From positions 372,001-436,000 of the forward strand of contig NW_026251724.1 in NCBI RefSeq assembly GCF_025024155.1: DNA of 64,000 nucleotides, written 5' to 3'. The notes under the pieces were generated by a model. It was given only the letters and a program-made list of their open reading frames with translations, ran no database searches and was not told the origin of the DNA. The position numbers were made by a program, and so were the translations under genes. Positions 42,317 through 56,063 of this stretch are shown here, in pieces (position 1 is the stretch's first letter; every line of letters starts with the position of its first letter). The DNA is from Gamsiella multidivaricata (lineage: Eukaryota; Mortierellomycota; Mortierellomycetes; Mortierellales; Mortierellaceae).

Positions 42317-42562
42317 AGTAATCTTCCCTCTTTCTTTCTTTTGGAATGGAATGGAATGAGGATCAAGAGGAAGGAACAGAAAGAGTAATGGCCGAGAGAA
42401 GAGGATTTGAATCTGATCAACAGAAAATTTTTTTGAGCTCAATCCTTTGCCACCAACATGCTGCTTTTCGCTTGTCCCTTCCCTGTGCTGCATTTAGAAG
42501 CAAAAAAAAAAGACAATCTTCATCCCATCCTTTCTATTCCATCATAACGACGCTCGTAAGCA
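42317..42562. promoter_or_regulatory. Shared divergent promoter importin-7/CDC26
   Basis: 246 bp contains both promoters and leaders. Short A/T-rich runs (near 42423 and 42503) are visible but no defined box. Confidence 0.45.
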
Positions 42563-42829
42563 ATGCTCCATCGTGACCCCACTAGGGTCGAGCTGAGGAC
42601 AGAGGACCTTGCTGACTTTGATCGCGCCAGGGAAGAGCACCTTGAGTCCCTCAAGGATGAGCACCGCAGGAAACTCAGCCTCGCAACCACCGTGCCGCCA
42701 CCAACTCCTGCTGACCCTGACCTCCGTACCGTAATCACAGCTACAACAAAGCAGACACAGCTCGATCCTGTCCAGATCGCTCTTCAGGAACGAAAGGGAA
42801 AGAGCACCAGGGATCGCATCCTCGGCTGA
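42563..42829 (+). CDS. CDC26: APC/C subunit Cdc26
   Basis: An intronless 88-residue protein with a start very like CDC26 of animals (MLHRDPTRVELRTEDLADFD versus the family pattern ML-R-x-PTR-x-EL). In the family this N-terminus inserts into the TPR groove of Cdc16/APC6 and stabilises the anaphase-promoting complex. The centre is charged helix (REEHLESLKDEHRRKLS), then a disordered Pro/Thr stretch. The basic end KGKSTRDRILG echoes the Arg-Ile tail of other members. It is short enough to be missed by automatic gene callers. It diverges from the importin gene. Confidence 0.82.
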   Translation: MLHRDPTRVELRTEDLADFDRAREEHLESLKDEHRRKLSLATTVPPPTPADPDLRTVITATTKQTQLDPVQIALQERKGKSTRDRILG

Positions 42830-42953
42830 ATTGCATTCTTCCTCTTTCTTTGCACCATGCTGATTGCCCTTAATAAAACCTTCTTGCACTGTACACTAAT
42901 ACCATGCGCCGGCCGAACTCATCACCTCTTCGCTTATTTCATACCCTCTTGTC

Positions 42954-45229
<2,276 letters not shown>

Positions 45230-45247
45230 ATCCATCATCCCACGGAA

Positions 45248-45253
45248 AATAAA
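45248..45253 (+). terminator. Probable polyadenylation signal of the dehydrogenase gene
   Basis: AATAAA, 18 nt after the stop codon, within the 125-bp gap to the converging CD2BP2 gene. Confidence 0.45.
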
Positions 45254-45354
45254 GACTATCATGCGCTGTTCCTCACCGAGATACACAGACAGTTCAAATG
45301 AAGGATGGTGTAATTTTGATAACGCTTATATGCATTATGTCCCTACCGCTGTAT

Positions 45355-46647
45355 TCACGCAAACGAAACAGATTCACCGGGCTCAAATGTGTTATCGCCC
45401 ACCATCCGGACCAGGATCCCTTGACTGAAGAACCCTTGGTCACTCCAGGACTTCATCTCTGCTCCGGAAAATGGCCCAAAAATCTCGTCCGCACTCTGGC
45501 CCTCTGGCGGATTAGCCCATTTGTACTCCCAGCTGACTGGGTTCGATAGCAGCGGATCGTCCTCCAACATCGCCAAAGTCTGCTCTCCTGGCTTCAAAAC
45601 CGGTGTCCCGACCACCCAGTCGTCTGGGATGACGTCTGCTCTCCGAAGGATCCTGACCGCCTGCTCATATGTTTCCTCATAAATATCAAAATGTCCCATC
45701 GCCATCATCCTATCACACAAGTCTGTCAATTTCTCGATTGCTTTCCTTCGCTTTATATCCTCCTCTGACTCTGGAGCCTGTACTGCTTCCTGACCTTCCT
45801 CGTCCATCCTTTTGTTCTTTTGCCAACTCTTCTTTTTGGTGTTTTTTGTGCTCTTCGCGCCCGCCTTCTTCCCGCCGCCCAGCCGCTGAAGCGCCTCGAT
45901 CACGGTCTCAGATGGTCTCAAAATGTTGACCAGCTCCATGTAAATGTCCGTCTCTGTCATGATAGTGGCAGCCGCTTCCCGTTCCTCGGCCTGTGCCTGC
46001 TTCATCTTGCGCTCGTGAGCTTCACGAGCAGATTGAATGTCCTTGCGAGATACACCCTCGAGCCAAGAGTCATGGAATCGATCAGGGTCGAGCTTGCGGA
46101 TGAAGTTGCCTGCCTCGTCAATCTCTCCTCCCTCTTCCAGTTCTTCCTTCATGTTGAATGCCTCGATCTTCGGGTTTCCCTCCGAGTCATATTCTTCTTC
46201 ATCAAGCTCATCCAGATTCAGCTCCTCACCCTCGATCTCAGACCTATCGAATCCTTTGTTCTTGCCCTTGTCCCTCAAAGCCGCCTTCTTTTTCTTTTGG
46301 ATTCTCCGCCGCTCAATCTCTTCTGGATCCGCAAACATGTCGTCTTCCTCTTCCTCTTCCTCTACGCTAGCCTTGGTTACTGCTCCTGGTATATCATCCA
46401 CGAATGCCTTCTTTTTCTTTTTGTTGAAATTCTCGTCGTCACTGCTCTCCTCGCCGCTCATGTACTCGACCACGGTGACGCCTCCCCTCCTGCCCTTGCG
46501 CTGCTCTAGTAGGTCTGAATCGTCAAACTCCTCAAGAAAACTCTCCCTGTCGCCACCGAATCGGACGCGTTTCTTGGAGTTGGAGGATCCCTCGCCTCCG
46601 TTGGACCATTCCCCGCTGGTGGACCGCTTGTTGCTGTTGGCTGCCAT
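45355..46647 (-). CDS. LIN1: CD2BP2/LIN1 GYF-domain protein (U5 snRNP-associated)
   Basis: Intronless, 430 residues from ATG at 46647 (context GCCATGG). The frame is open 57 nt further upstream, but only from TTG. The N-terminus has a KKRVRFG motif typical of CD2BP2. A long charged middle follows (acidic, with lysine runs), then DPDRFHDSWLEGVSRKDI, a conserved family block. The C-terminal GYF domain (about 355-430) shows WEYKW, then IFGPFSGAEMKSWSDQGFF and GILVR. Human CD2BP2 (U5-52K) and yeast Lin1 bind Prp6 in the U5 snRNP before tri-snRNP assembly. It converges on the dehydrogenase gene and diverges from RIC1 (198 bp apart). Confidence 0.9.
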   Translation of the reverse strand: MAANSNKRSTSGEWSNGGEGSSNSKKRVRFGGDRESFLEEFDDSDLLEQRKGRRGGVTVVEYMSGEESSDDENFNKKKKKAFVDDIPGAVTKASVEEEEEEDDMFADPEEIERRRIQKKKKAALRDKGKNKGFDRSEIEGEELNLDELDEEEYDSEGNPKIEAFNMKEELEEGGEIDEAGNFIRKLDPDRFHDSWLEGVSRKDIQSAREAHERKMKQAQAEEREAAATIMTETDIYMELVNILRPSETVIEALQRLGGGKKAGAKSTKNTKKKSWQKNKRMDEEGQEAVQAPESEEDIKRRKAIEKLTDLCDRMMAMGHFDIYEETYEQAVRILRRADVIPDDWVVGTPVLKPGEQTLAMLEDDPLLSNPVSWEYKWANPPEGQSADEIFGPFSGAEMKSWSDQGFFSQGILVRMVGDNTFEPGESVSFA

Positions 46648-46845
46648 GGCTGTAATATGGTTGCTGAAAGAGTGGTCGCCCAAGGGTGCCGCGGAATGAG
46701 CCAATCTCTAACAAGCCACCAGACCCACGCTCATCTTAACCGAAGATGGCCCTCAGGCCGTCTCCTCGTCAATCTCAATACTCATTGAACTTGCCAACAA
46801 CACCGCTATCGACATCGCAAAGAAAGAAACGCCTTCACCCGACCA
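46648..46845. promoter_or_regulatory. Shared divergent promoter LIN1/RIC1
   Basis: Only 198 bp between the two ATGs, with a CA-rich leader toward RIC1. This is the tightest divergent pair in the window. Confidence 0.45.
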
Positions 46846-49800
46846 ATGTACTGGGCCACCGGAAGTGCTCGTATCCTGGCAGTCGAGCCCTCGCTGTTAA
46901 AGCGTGGTTCAGATGGCGACGATGAGGAGCTGGAATTAGTCCTCCCTGTGATAGCCTCTGGTCAGGACAAAAGCAGCGACATTGATAGTAATTCTCAGAG
47001 CGGCATTCAGTCTCACATTGTCAAGGGCACAGGAAGTGGAATTGTTGATATGGCAAGGAGCGAACAGGGTTCGCTCTGGGCAACTATTACACGTGAATCG
47101 ATTCAACTCTGGGTGCATCGGGTACGATCATCGACACGCGCCTTTCATGATATCCGATGTGTTTCCGTCGCTATATCGTTGCAGTCCTAACAGCTACTGT
47201 CTTTGCATGCTTAGCCTGTTGGCGTTATTTCCAAGGTCGTTAGGACACCAAAGTCATTACTAGACCACGGTGCAAACCAGCGTGTGCTATGGAAGCCGGA
47301 CTCGACGATGCTGGTCGTCGTGGTATGTAGTAATTGTATGGATGCTTTGATCGACTGCCCACTGGCACTTGTCGAACCATGAACTAACAGACCAAAATGC
47401 GTCATCGATATTTGTAGACCGAGCAGAGTTTCCTGCACCTGTACAAGGTTGTGCCTCAGGGTAATGATGGCGCCAGCTACCAGCTAACAAACAGCAAAAG
47501 CTATGCGTTAGGGCCAGGCGAAGGCGTTGGTTTTCCAGATCTCACTATCAAGTTCAAAATGACCATCAAAATGGACGCCGGCGTATCATGGTAAAGTGAC
47601 CATTACCGGATAATTATCCGCTCCAATATGTGTGAAACTTCGTGAAACAAATGCCTGACTTGCTTCATTGCTTCTGGACCTGATTAGCCTTATCGGTCTT
47701 GACTCGGACATTGTTGTAGCGACCGTCAATCCACCAGCAGTACAACTTATTCCATGGTTGGGCAAAGTTCATGTAAAGACCTGTTTGATTCGACACATGA
47801 ACTTTTTGCTCGACAGGACGGTCAAGATTGTTGCGATGAGTCGCTTCCCAAAGTCAACAACGCAAACATGGTGCATGTCCGATGGAAAGGCCTACATCGT
47901 GTATTATACCCCAAGCGTTTCTGACACTGAATCTACGAACCCGGTAAAGTGCGGTTCTATCGCGACTCATGCTTGTGCTGGTACACACGTATTAGACATG
48001 ACTAACATTATCATTCATTGCCGTCCCGCGTGTGTAGGTGTCATCTAATGGCGACAGCTGGTATGGATTTTGCTTTCACGGTAACCCAGAAGGATTCGAT
48101 AAGCAAGACGCGGGCGTTGTTGCTGCTAGCAATCCTGAATACAGTCTGCTTGCCATTGGAACTCGGGGGTATGTCCGAGAAGGCCCATTATTTGATCATA
48201 GACAATATGTTCATTTTACTCACCCATTGGACTTTCTATCCAATAGAGGCGATGTCCGTATCTTCAAATCAGGAGAACATGCAGGACAATGGGTTTTCTC
48301 GCACAAGCTGGCCTTGAAAGAATCACAAGGATACTCCAACAGCACTCCAGATAAGATCATTTCCTTGGCATGGAATTCGGATGGAACGGCGTTGGCTGTT
48401 GGTCAGGAATCACGCTGCCCTTCGATATGGAGTGTATATGGCCGACGACTATTTCCATCCGCCTCGCACGATATACCGAGCTTGTAAGTCGCAGGGTTCG
48501 GTCGACACAGAAGGACATCGGCATGGTCGCGGCAATTGATTTAACAAGGAGTCGCCACTCACTCATAGAAAAAATGCCACTGAAGACCCGTATCTTCAAG
48601 GAACCAGGACACTGGTAATAGAGTGCTTCCATTGTGATACATCCACCATTTCGTCTGATGATTATCGTCGCAGGCCTAACATGTCGCCCGTTTTGTCGCA
48701 CTGTCTTTTCTAGTTTTGGAGCGCAGGAAATATGGATCTCATAGTATTAGGTGCAGATGACTCGAGCTGTATGTGAAACGCGCTTTTTGTTCTCGCGCAA
48801 TGGATGCTTGGTCGGTTGGCTGTATTAACGCTGGAGTACGATATTGCCCATGAATATAGCCACCTTTTATGCTATTCCTTGCGCCAAAGCGCTGCCCTCT
48901 GTTCAGAACCATCTCGTAAGGTCTTGTCTGTCAGGAGGGACTTCTGGAGACACTTTTTAGGTATACGATTCTTTTTAACAAGCCCTCTTTTTTTATATAT
49001 GAGTATAGAGCTCTGCGCCTCAGTGTCTGCTGCATTTGAACGATCGTCTATTGGTGTACACTGAAGGCCATCGTCAAGATGTCTCGTCGACAATCAACCC
49101 TGACACTTTCGTCTGGAACAATGTTATGGTATGCTGATGACAGTATGACTATTCGATAACGTAGGACTGAATGAGAACGCGATACCTGACTTTGCTTCTG
49201 TTGATCTTTTAGGTACCGGCAGTCTACCTGAGCGACAATTGGCCTATTAGAGTAAGTTGCAGGGACATGCTGAAACTCTGTCCGTAGCACGAGCTTGCGA
49301 ACTCACAAATGTGGGCGCTTTCCTATTTGCGATCTAGTACTCGTGCCTTAGCCAAGATGGACATTATCTTGCAATTGCTGGGCGACGAGGTTTGGCGCAC
49401 TACAACCTTCATTCATGTCGCTGGAGACTCTTCGGTAACTGGCAGCAGGAGCAGTCGTTCCGATGTCAAGGCGGCCTTGCATGGTTCAAGAATATTTTGA
49501 TTGCCGGATGCGAGACAGTTGAGGACCAACGATTTGAAGTATAGTTTTTTATTATTAGAAACAGTGACGCCTACGACTGACAGATTATTTGTGCATGCTG
49601 ATTAACTTCAACAAATTGTACTTCTCGGAAATAGCTGCGATTGTATCAACGCGAAAACAATCTGGACAACAACGACGTTGTCTTCACGGAGCAATTTGAG
49701 TCACGCATCGCCCATATCTCTGTTTGGAGGTCATCCCTTTTGGTCTACACATCCAATAATACCCTGTACTGCTACTCTCTTGGAAGTGGTAAGCGATACC

Positions 49801-51599
49801 TCTCTGCACAGGACTATACGTGTTCTATTCTCTAACCTGTCTGTATACTTATTAAACTACTGTACTTTGTTTTCGTCTTAGCCAAACGTGTTGATCTACA
49901 GTTGGTCTGGAAGACTTCGCTCCAGGATATCGTCGAGTCGCCGACCCTTTTGAAATCTGTGTCCATCTTGACTGCGGAGGGATCAGACGGAAGTGATGCA
50001 ACCCACATTACTCTGCTTGTTGACGGAAAGATCTATTTCCTCCGCCCTGAGTTCTTGGTAAATAGTGCTCCCTTTTCAAGCTTTAGCATCTTTGTTTGGC
50101 CTGGCTTCTAACAATCGCGCAACTCCTGCCTGTGCTTCGTAGCCGGATGGGAACGTGAGGTTGTCGTTTAGACAAATTACAGACAAGGTTGAGTACTACT
50201 GGATTACGCGGTCTGCTCATGATGCCAATGACTTTTCTTTATGGGCATTTAATGGCACAACACTAAGGGTAAGAATTTGAATGCTAAAGACATCGGGACA
50301 GTGGCCGCTTTTCTAACTGTGGAGACCCATTAATTATTTTTTTTTTATGGCGTAGATGTGGTGGAATGTATTTGGACCTGGAGGCAGCGAGAGAAGTTTA
50401 GCGACGTTTGCCAAGCACAGTTTTTTGGAAATGGACATTGAATTCTATCCGCTAGGTGAGTCGATGGTTAACAATTATGTGCAAGATCGGCATATGTACG
50501 CGACTTGACGCTTGTGGATATATATCCATGTTATGTAATCATCTATGCGATTTAGCCATATTACCGGAACGAGGCATCGTGTTGGGTCTGGAACCAGAAA
50601 TTGCTATCCACAAACCCAAATCGCTTGCCATTTTCAAGATGGCTACCAAGGTATGCGGACCTGCTTTGGCATTTTCCTTCGCTATTTCATACTCTGTTAT
50701 GCAGCCTACTAACTATTACTGTAAACATTTTCTTCTGCATCTCTAATTGGATGTAGACCCATCTCTTCTTGCAGACGATTTTGCGACATGTACTGACTCA
50801 CAACGTAGACGGCGAGTGGGAGGCATATGAATTTGCAAAGCATTACCAGGATCTAGGATATTTTGGACATGCATTGGAAATCCTCCTGCACAACGTTCTG
50901 GAGGACGAAGCAGAATCTGGCATCGGTTTTGAAGAAGGTACTTTTTGACACCTGGACCTTTGTTTCGTCAAGGACATGAACTGTTTTTGCCATACACCCT
51001 TTGCTCCTGGCTTACGATTGTGCTTGATAATTCTCATAGGCGCCGTTCTTCCAAGGGTCGTCAGCTTTTTGCAGCAGTTTCCTCATTATCTTGACGTCAT
51101 TGTGTCCTGTGCACGCAAGACCGAAGTTGCCCTTTGGGAATACCTGTTTTCCATTGTTGGAGCCCCCAAGGACCTCTTTGAGGTATAGCAATGATACTGG
51201 CTCAACATGCTGTTAGCGACAACAATCGGTTTATGTAAAGACACGGATTTGATACTAAATGTTGTACCTCAATTGCTTCGATGGTTAGCAATGCTTGGCA
51301 GCGAATCAGCTCAAGACAGCGACGTCTTATCTCCTCATTCTGCATACTCTTGAGCCCCTTCAGACAACGAGTCAGGACACTGTGCGACTCTTGGAGAAGA
51401 CCCTGCAAGCCCAAGACTTTGAGCTCTGCAAGGAACTGGTGCGCTTCTTGAACTCCATTGATTGTAAGTTGAAGCAGAGGGTGACGCTTTCTTGTCAGAT
51501 GCTTTTTTGTTTTCTTTTTTTTAATGCTTTTCGTTTCCTTAAGCTACTGGAGCTACACTTCAGCAGGCACTCTCGATGGTGTCGGTGGCTACTTCTTGA
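46846..51599 (+). CDS. RIC1: RIC1, Rab GEF subunit of the Ric1-Rgp1 complex (21 exons)
   Basis: Exons: 46846-47121, 47215-47322, 47418-47590, 47688-47943, 48038-48168, 48247-48483, 48569-48614, 48714-48768, 48860-48915, 49009-49128, 49213-49251, 49338-49538, 49635-49788, 49882-50057, 50143-50268, 50356-50455, 50556-50650, 50757-50937, 51040-51182, 51289-51463, 51544-51599; 967 residues. The N-terminal beta-propeller has the family start [32 protein letters not shown] and [20 protein letters not shown]. Later conserved parts are [39 protein letters not shown] and the RIC1 domain with [16 protein letters not shown] and [20 protein letters not shown]. Ric1-Rgp1 activates Ypt6/Rab6 at the Golgi. 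The protein ends soon after the RIC1 domain, shorter than animal RIC1. In exon 4 a 60-nt in-frame stretch (GTTGGG...CGACAG) might be a further intron. Confidence 0.9.
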
Positions 51600-53237
51600 G
51601 CAAGTTAAAGGTAAGATGAGCTGCAAGGAAATATCGTGAGACTTAAGATGTTGAGCTTTCCCTCCCTTTCCGTTTCTGTTCTTCTAATGATGAGTATTGT
51701 GTAAAAGGTTTGATGGGCTCCAGGCGTCCTTTCTTGTTGTTCTTCCTCTGAGACGGCTCTCATTCTCTGCGCATCTTGCTTTTGAAAGTGTAGCGAAGGA
51801 TGTCTTCTCCTTGTCTCCTTGCGTATTTTCTTTTCGCGCTCTATATCTTGTTTCAGTTGTTGGTTTCTTTATTCATGGTTCTGTTTCAACTATGCCAGCG
51901 CGTTGCCTCTTCCACTGGCCTGTGTCTTGACTACCATTGCACACCGGTCCTGATAAAGAGGCATAGATTGAAATGGCGATTTATTCAAAGGGTCGATATG
52001 TCTATGATTGAGAGCTTTTCGACTAAAGGCCGATCGCCACAGTTCCTGTTGCCTTGAGTGCGGACTGTTGGAAAAGAGCCTGGATGAAAGAGATTACTGA
52101 TCCTGGGCTGTAGAGAGTGACCAAAGAAAATGAGGAGATGAGAATGGGATTGTGTCTTTGATACTACATGAGTACAGAGCAAGTAGTGAAGGGCAGTGAG
52201 AACCAGTATGTCTCTGAGAAGGAGCAACGAATTGACGTGGGAGCCTAACAGGAGAACAACTTTTGATAAAATCTGAAGAAGAACCGACGCGGAAAATAGT
52301 ATTTGCTCAATGGGATGAGTCCCATTGGATGTATGGTATTATGCATCATCAGCTAATATCGTTTTGTTTTCTGATATTTTTGGTTCTTGCTCTAGAATCA
52401 GAACGCGGCAAGAATGCGTGCAAGAACGCGTGCATTAAGGAACACTCAATAAAGAGATGCATTGTTGCATGCATCCCTTCCTTTCTCGTTTGTATTTATC
52501 CTCAGATGACTGGACGCAGTAGTGCAACATGAAGCGCGTTTACATGCAGCAACGGATGCACAGGATAGGAATGTGGCTGTGGCGCTGCAAGTGACGATAC
52601 TTGCATGTCTGCTGAGTGGAACAAGGAGTTGCACACGTCCTTATAACCCCTGTCTGTGCATTCCACTATTCCACGAAGGAAGAAAGAGATAAATTATAGA
52701 CCCACCACAAGTCTGGTCGGGGTATATGACCGAGCGGCCCTAAGTCTGGACTCTCTGCAACAAGATATCGACGTTCGAAATTCGTTGACGCAGCATACCA
52801 GCATCCTTTTGCCGGTGGCCTATACACACAGCAATATTCGTCGGAGGGGATGATAGCTAAATATTGCCTTTTATGGTTATATTCGTGGGAGATGGTTTGA
52901 AGAAGCAAATGAGAAAGCGTCATTTCATTTGGCGTTAAGGTCTGCCTACTATCACCAATACCATCACTAAGACCACTTATTACCAAAAGCATCTAGAACC
53001 ATCAATTATGAGAAGTATAAAAGCATAGGGAACCGATCCCATGCCCGCCGTCGATGTTGCTGTTCTTCTCTTCTTCCTTCTCTTCTCTTCTTCCTTCTCT
53101 TCTCTTCTTCCTTCTCTTCTCTTCTTCCTTCTCTTCTCTTTCCGTCTTCCTATCCCACCCCACTCCCTCCTTAATATTGCCTTTCCTTCCTTCTTCCTTC
53201 CCTCCCTCCCTCTCCTATCGCCTCTCCTGCGTACGCC
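51600..53237. other. Intergenic region RIC1 to disordered-protein gene
   Basis: No gene supported. 51600-52100 is RIC1 3' flank with T-rich text. 52260-52650 has several GCATGC/ACGCGTGCA palindromic bits. A minus-strand frame of 108 codons at 52666-52992 has no recognised feature. 53064-53139 is a 17-bp tandem repeat in the leader of the next gene. Confidence 0.4.
53064..53139. repeat. 17-bp tandem repeat (TCTTCTCTTCTTCCTTC)4.5
   Basis: Four exact copies of the 17-nt pyrimidine unit plus an 8-nt partial copy, ending about 100 nt before the start codon at 53238. It lies in the likely promoter or leader. Confidence 0.9.
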
Positions 53238-55650
53238 ATGGGTACAGACAGCGATCGAAACGATCCCACAGTGACTGCAACGTCGACAGTACTGTCGTCC
53301 TTAAAGCGTAAACCTGCAAGATCACTCACACCCAGCACACTTACCCACCAGCCGTCCTTTGCCACCGAGAATGGTACTGACCACAGCAAATCCACAGCTT
53401 CGGCCAACGACAATAGCGATCGTAACAACAATAAAAACAACAACAGCAACACTGCCGCAGTGAACAGCACGCAGCCTACCGCCCATGCCATCGCCAACGA
53501 GAGGAACAATATCAACGTCGGCAGCCTTCCTCAACCATCTCGATCAACAAAACTGACGCTCTTCACTAGCCTGACGAAGCAGACACCCGAGGATGTCGAA
53601 CTCGCACGACTGACCAAGGCCAATACTAAGGCTAACAGCCTTATCGGGAGAAGAGCAACCGGCGCGCCATTGAATCAAACAGTAGTAACAGTAAAGAGTG
53701 CAAGAACAGTGGCGGATGTAGAAACATCCAAAAAGATCAACTCTGAACATCCAGGGCCGTTTTCGTTCTCCCCGCATCCGCCATCGCAGTCGCCGCCTTT
53801 GAGTCCTTCGTTGGGATCACAGGGCATCTCCGCCAGCCCTCTGTACATGGCTGATAATGAACTGGAGCGCGAGGTAGATAATGAAGACAGAGATGAAAAA
53901 GACGAAGATGATAGTTTGGACTCGCAACCGTCATCTGCATCCTCTACGGGTTCACCCTCTCTGTCACCTCAGGTATGTATACTATACTTAATAAGCTATG
54001 CGCCGAGAATGTTGTTCCTTTGTTTGCCACCAATTTCTATATTTAGAGTCTGCGCTGTGTTACCTCCTGTATGAACAATGTACAGTACCTAACTAACGTA
54101 TGCCCTTTTCGAAATAGTTTTCTACGCTCGAGTATGAGGAGCGTCGAAGAAAGAGGAGGCGGGTTGTCCCTGGCCAGACCAAGCGAGTTACTCCGCAGCC
54201 ATCTGTAGTAATTATGTCAGCCACAAAAGATGCAACAGCTCTTGAAGATCAAGAACAGGAACAAGGACAAGGACATGCGACATCGTTGGCACCGCTTTGC
54301 CACCAAAATCAAGCTTCCCATGAAACAGGCTGCCATCCCCCCTTGTTCCTGTCTCCATCCTCGTCTTTGTTCTCATCCTCACCCCAAGATTCGAGTCAGC
54401 TTGGCTGTTCGCAATCCTCTGTCGTGGAATTGCGTCTGGCGACGATGACCAGATCCATAAAGACTGTTCGATTTGACGAAAGCAGGAACACGGTGTTTGA
54501 CTACAGGCGAGAATCCACAACTAGACTGTCCTTCACTGGTGACGATCCGACGGACTACGATGGCGATGACGATGGCGATGACGATGGCGATGATGGTGAA
54601 GAAGAGGAGAGAAGAAACGACCAATCGTTTGATCTTAAGCAGATTTATCCGTCCGAGGACTCATCGATGCTGTTGACTTTGTCGCCATGGTGGGCTTGGA
54701 CTTCTGTGGTTGCATCGGGGACGTCGAGTCAGCCGACCATCGTTGATATCGAGGCTGCCGCTACGGAACATCGTCAAGTATACAATACTGAGGGTTTTCT
54801 TGCGAAAGCAAGTGAGGCTAGCTCGTTGGATATCGGAGCAATATCGACGTCGATCATGACCACGACTGCGGAGAAGCAAGACGGCAGCGCGCAAGTTGAG
54901 CAGTCCAGTCAACAAGAGACCATCATGGACACCTCTCCAGCCCTCCGTGCAAGGATGTCGTTTCCGATAGTGTCTGCTGGACATTGCGCCACGACCACTA
55001 ACTCTCCCGGCTCTCCTTTCTCTTCGCCGCCCGATACGTCTCGACCGTCGAGTCCAAGGAAGGTCCCGCTACTGAAACGCCAGTCGTCCCTGTCTGTAAT
55101 GGATAGCGTTCGCTCAAGCAAGGTCTCTGAGACGAGGGTACTGAAGCCTGATCAAGACCATATTGCATCTATCACAACATCCATACCCACAATCACATCT
55201 GACTCTCGCAGAGGACTGCAGGAGGAAGATGTTATGATGAGCGAGGAGGAGCCGCGGCTAAATTCGCTTCTGCAGCAGATCGATCGAGTCCGGTTGATGA
55301 GTCCGCCCCGGAATGCTAATTTTTCAGTTTCTGTGGAGGGAAAACAAGTAGGAACAGGAGCTGGAGAAACCAGAGGAGCTGGAAGTCCTATGCGCCGACG
55401 TATTCGAGATCGCGACGCATATCGTGCTCATATGCCGTACAGAAGGCCAGTCCCATCCTCGGCATCGGCCTCGAGAGCGGACACCACGCCATTAATGTCG
55501 TTATCGTCTTCATCATCTTCATCTTCGACAACAAGGTTCATGCCTCCAAGGATGGTCCGTGCGAGTTCGACTGCCCTCGAACGTCCGAGGCCACCGCCGA
55601 TGCTGCGCCGTGAGGCGTCAACGACAGCGCTCATGGACACGCTTTTGTAA
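53238..55650 (+). CDS. Large disordered protein with candidate PP1-binding RVxF motif
   Basis: Two exons (53238-53972 and 54118-55650) encode 755 residues. There is no folded domain that I recognise. The sequence is Ser/Thr/Pro/Asn-rich, with Asn runs near 55-70. An acidic end of exon 1 (DNEDRDEKDEDDSLDS) is followed by a basic, nuclear-signal-like RRRKRRR at about 254. KTVRFDESRNTVFDYRRES begins at residue 360. KTVRF fits the protein phosphatase 1 docking pattern [KR]-x-V-x-F. An acidic DGDDDGDDDGDDGEEEE stretch about 30 residues later comes from a GATGGCGATGAC repeat in the DNA. The C-terminal third has many SPxK/RxxS sites (SRPSSPRKVPLLKRQSS), typical kinase targets. A regulatory or scaffold role is plausible but not shown. 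An alternative is a wall-integrity or cell-cycle phosphoprotein. Confidence 0.6.
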
Positions 55651-56063
55651 AGACGTGGCTCTTTTCTAAGGGGTTTTATTTGCGCCATTGCTTCTGAAAG
55701 CGCCTTTTCCGTATCTCGCGATGAAATAAGGATGCATAGCGCAATGACAATTACAAAGATTCAAGGCGTGCAAATGCTACAATTCATAATTTTCATTGTC
55801 AATCCCTCATATGCTTCATTGTTGTTCTATCTGGTACACTCTTTTTTTATTGAAAAAGAAAGAAGGAAATCATTAAAGGGTTCATTAGAAGGGTCATTAA
55901 AAGAGTCATCAAGATGGCCTCCAGGTGTTCGCCGCCAAGAGGCCGTCCGTAAAGTGTGTGTTTTGGTGTTTTACTCTGTTGGTATGGTTCTGGTGTTGAG
56001 GATGAAGAGGGGAGGGGAGGGAGGGGGGGGGTATATGTGAATTAATTGATAAGAACACTATTA
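55651..56063. other. Convergent intergenic region
   Basis: 413 bp of 3' flanks, with a repeated GG[GT]TCATTA[AG]AA segment near 55877-55909 and a G-rich run near 56011-56032. No gene is seen. Confidence 0.5.

Noticed and set aside
45900..46699. Two long plus-strand frames across CD2BP2
   Set aside because: Ser-rich and Leu/Phe-rich reflections of the acidic and lysine-rich CD2BP2 coding strand.
53064..53139. Regularly spaced repeat considered as a CRISPR-like array
   Set aside because: It is a head-to-tail 17-bp pyrimidine repeat without spacers in a eukaryotic genome.
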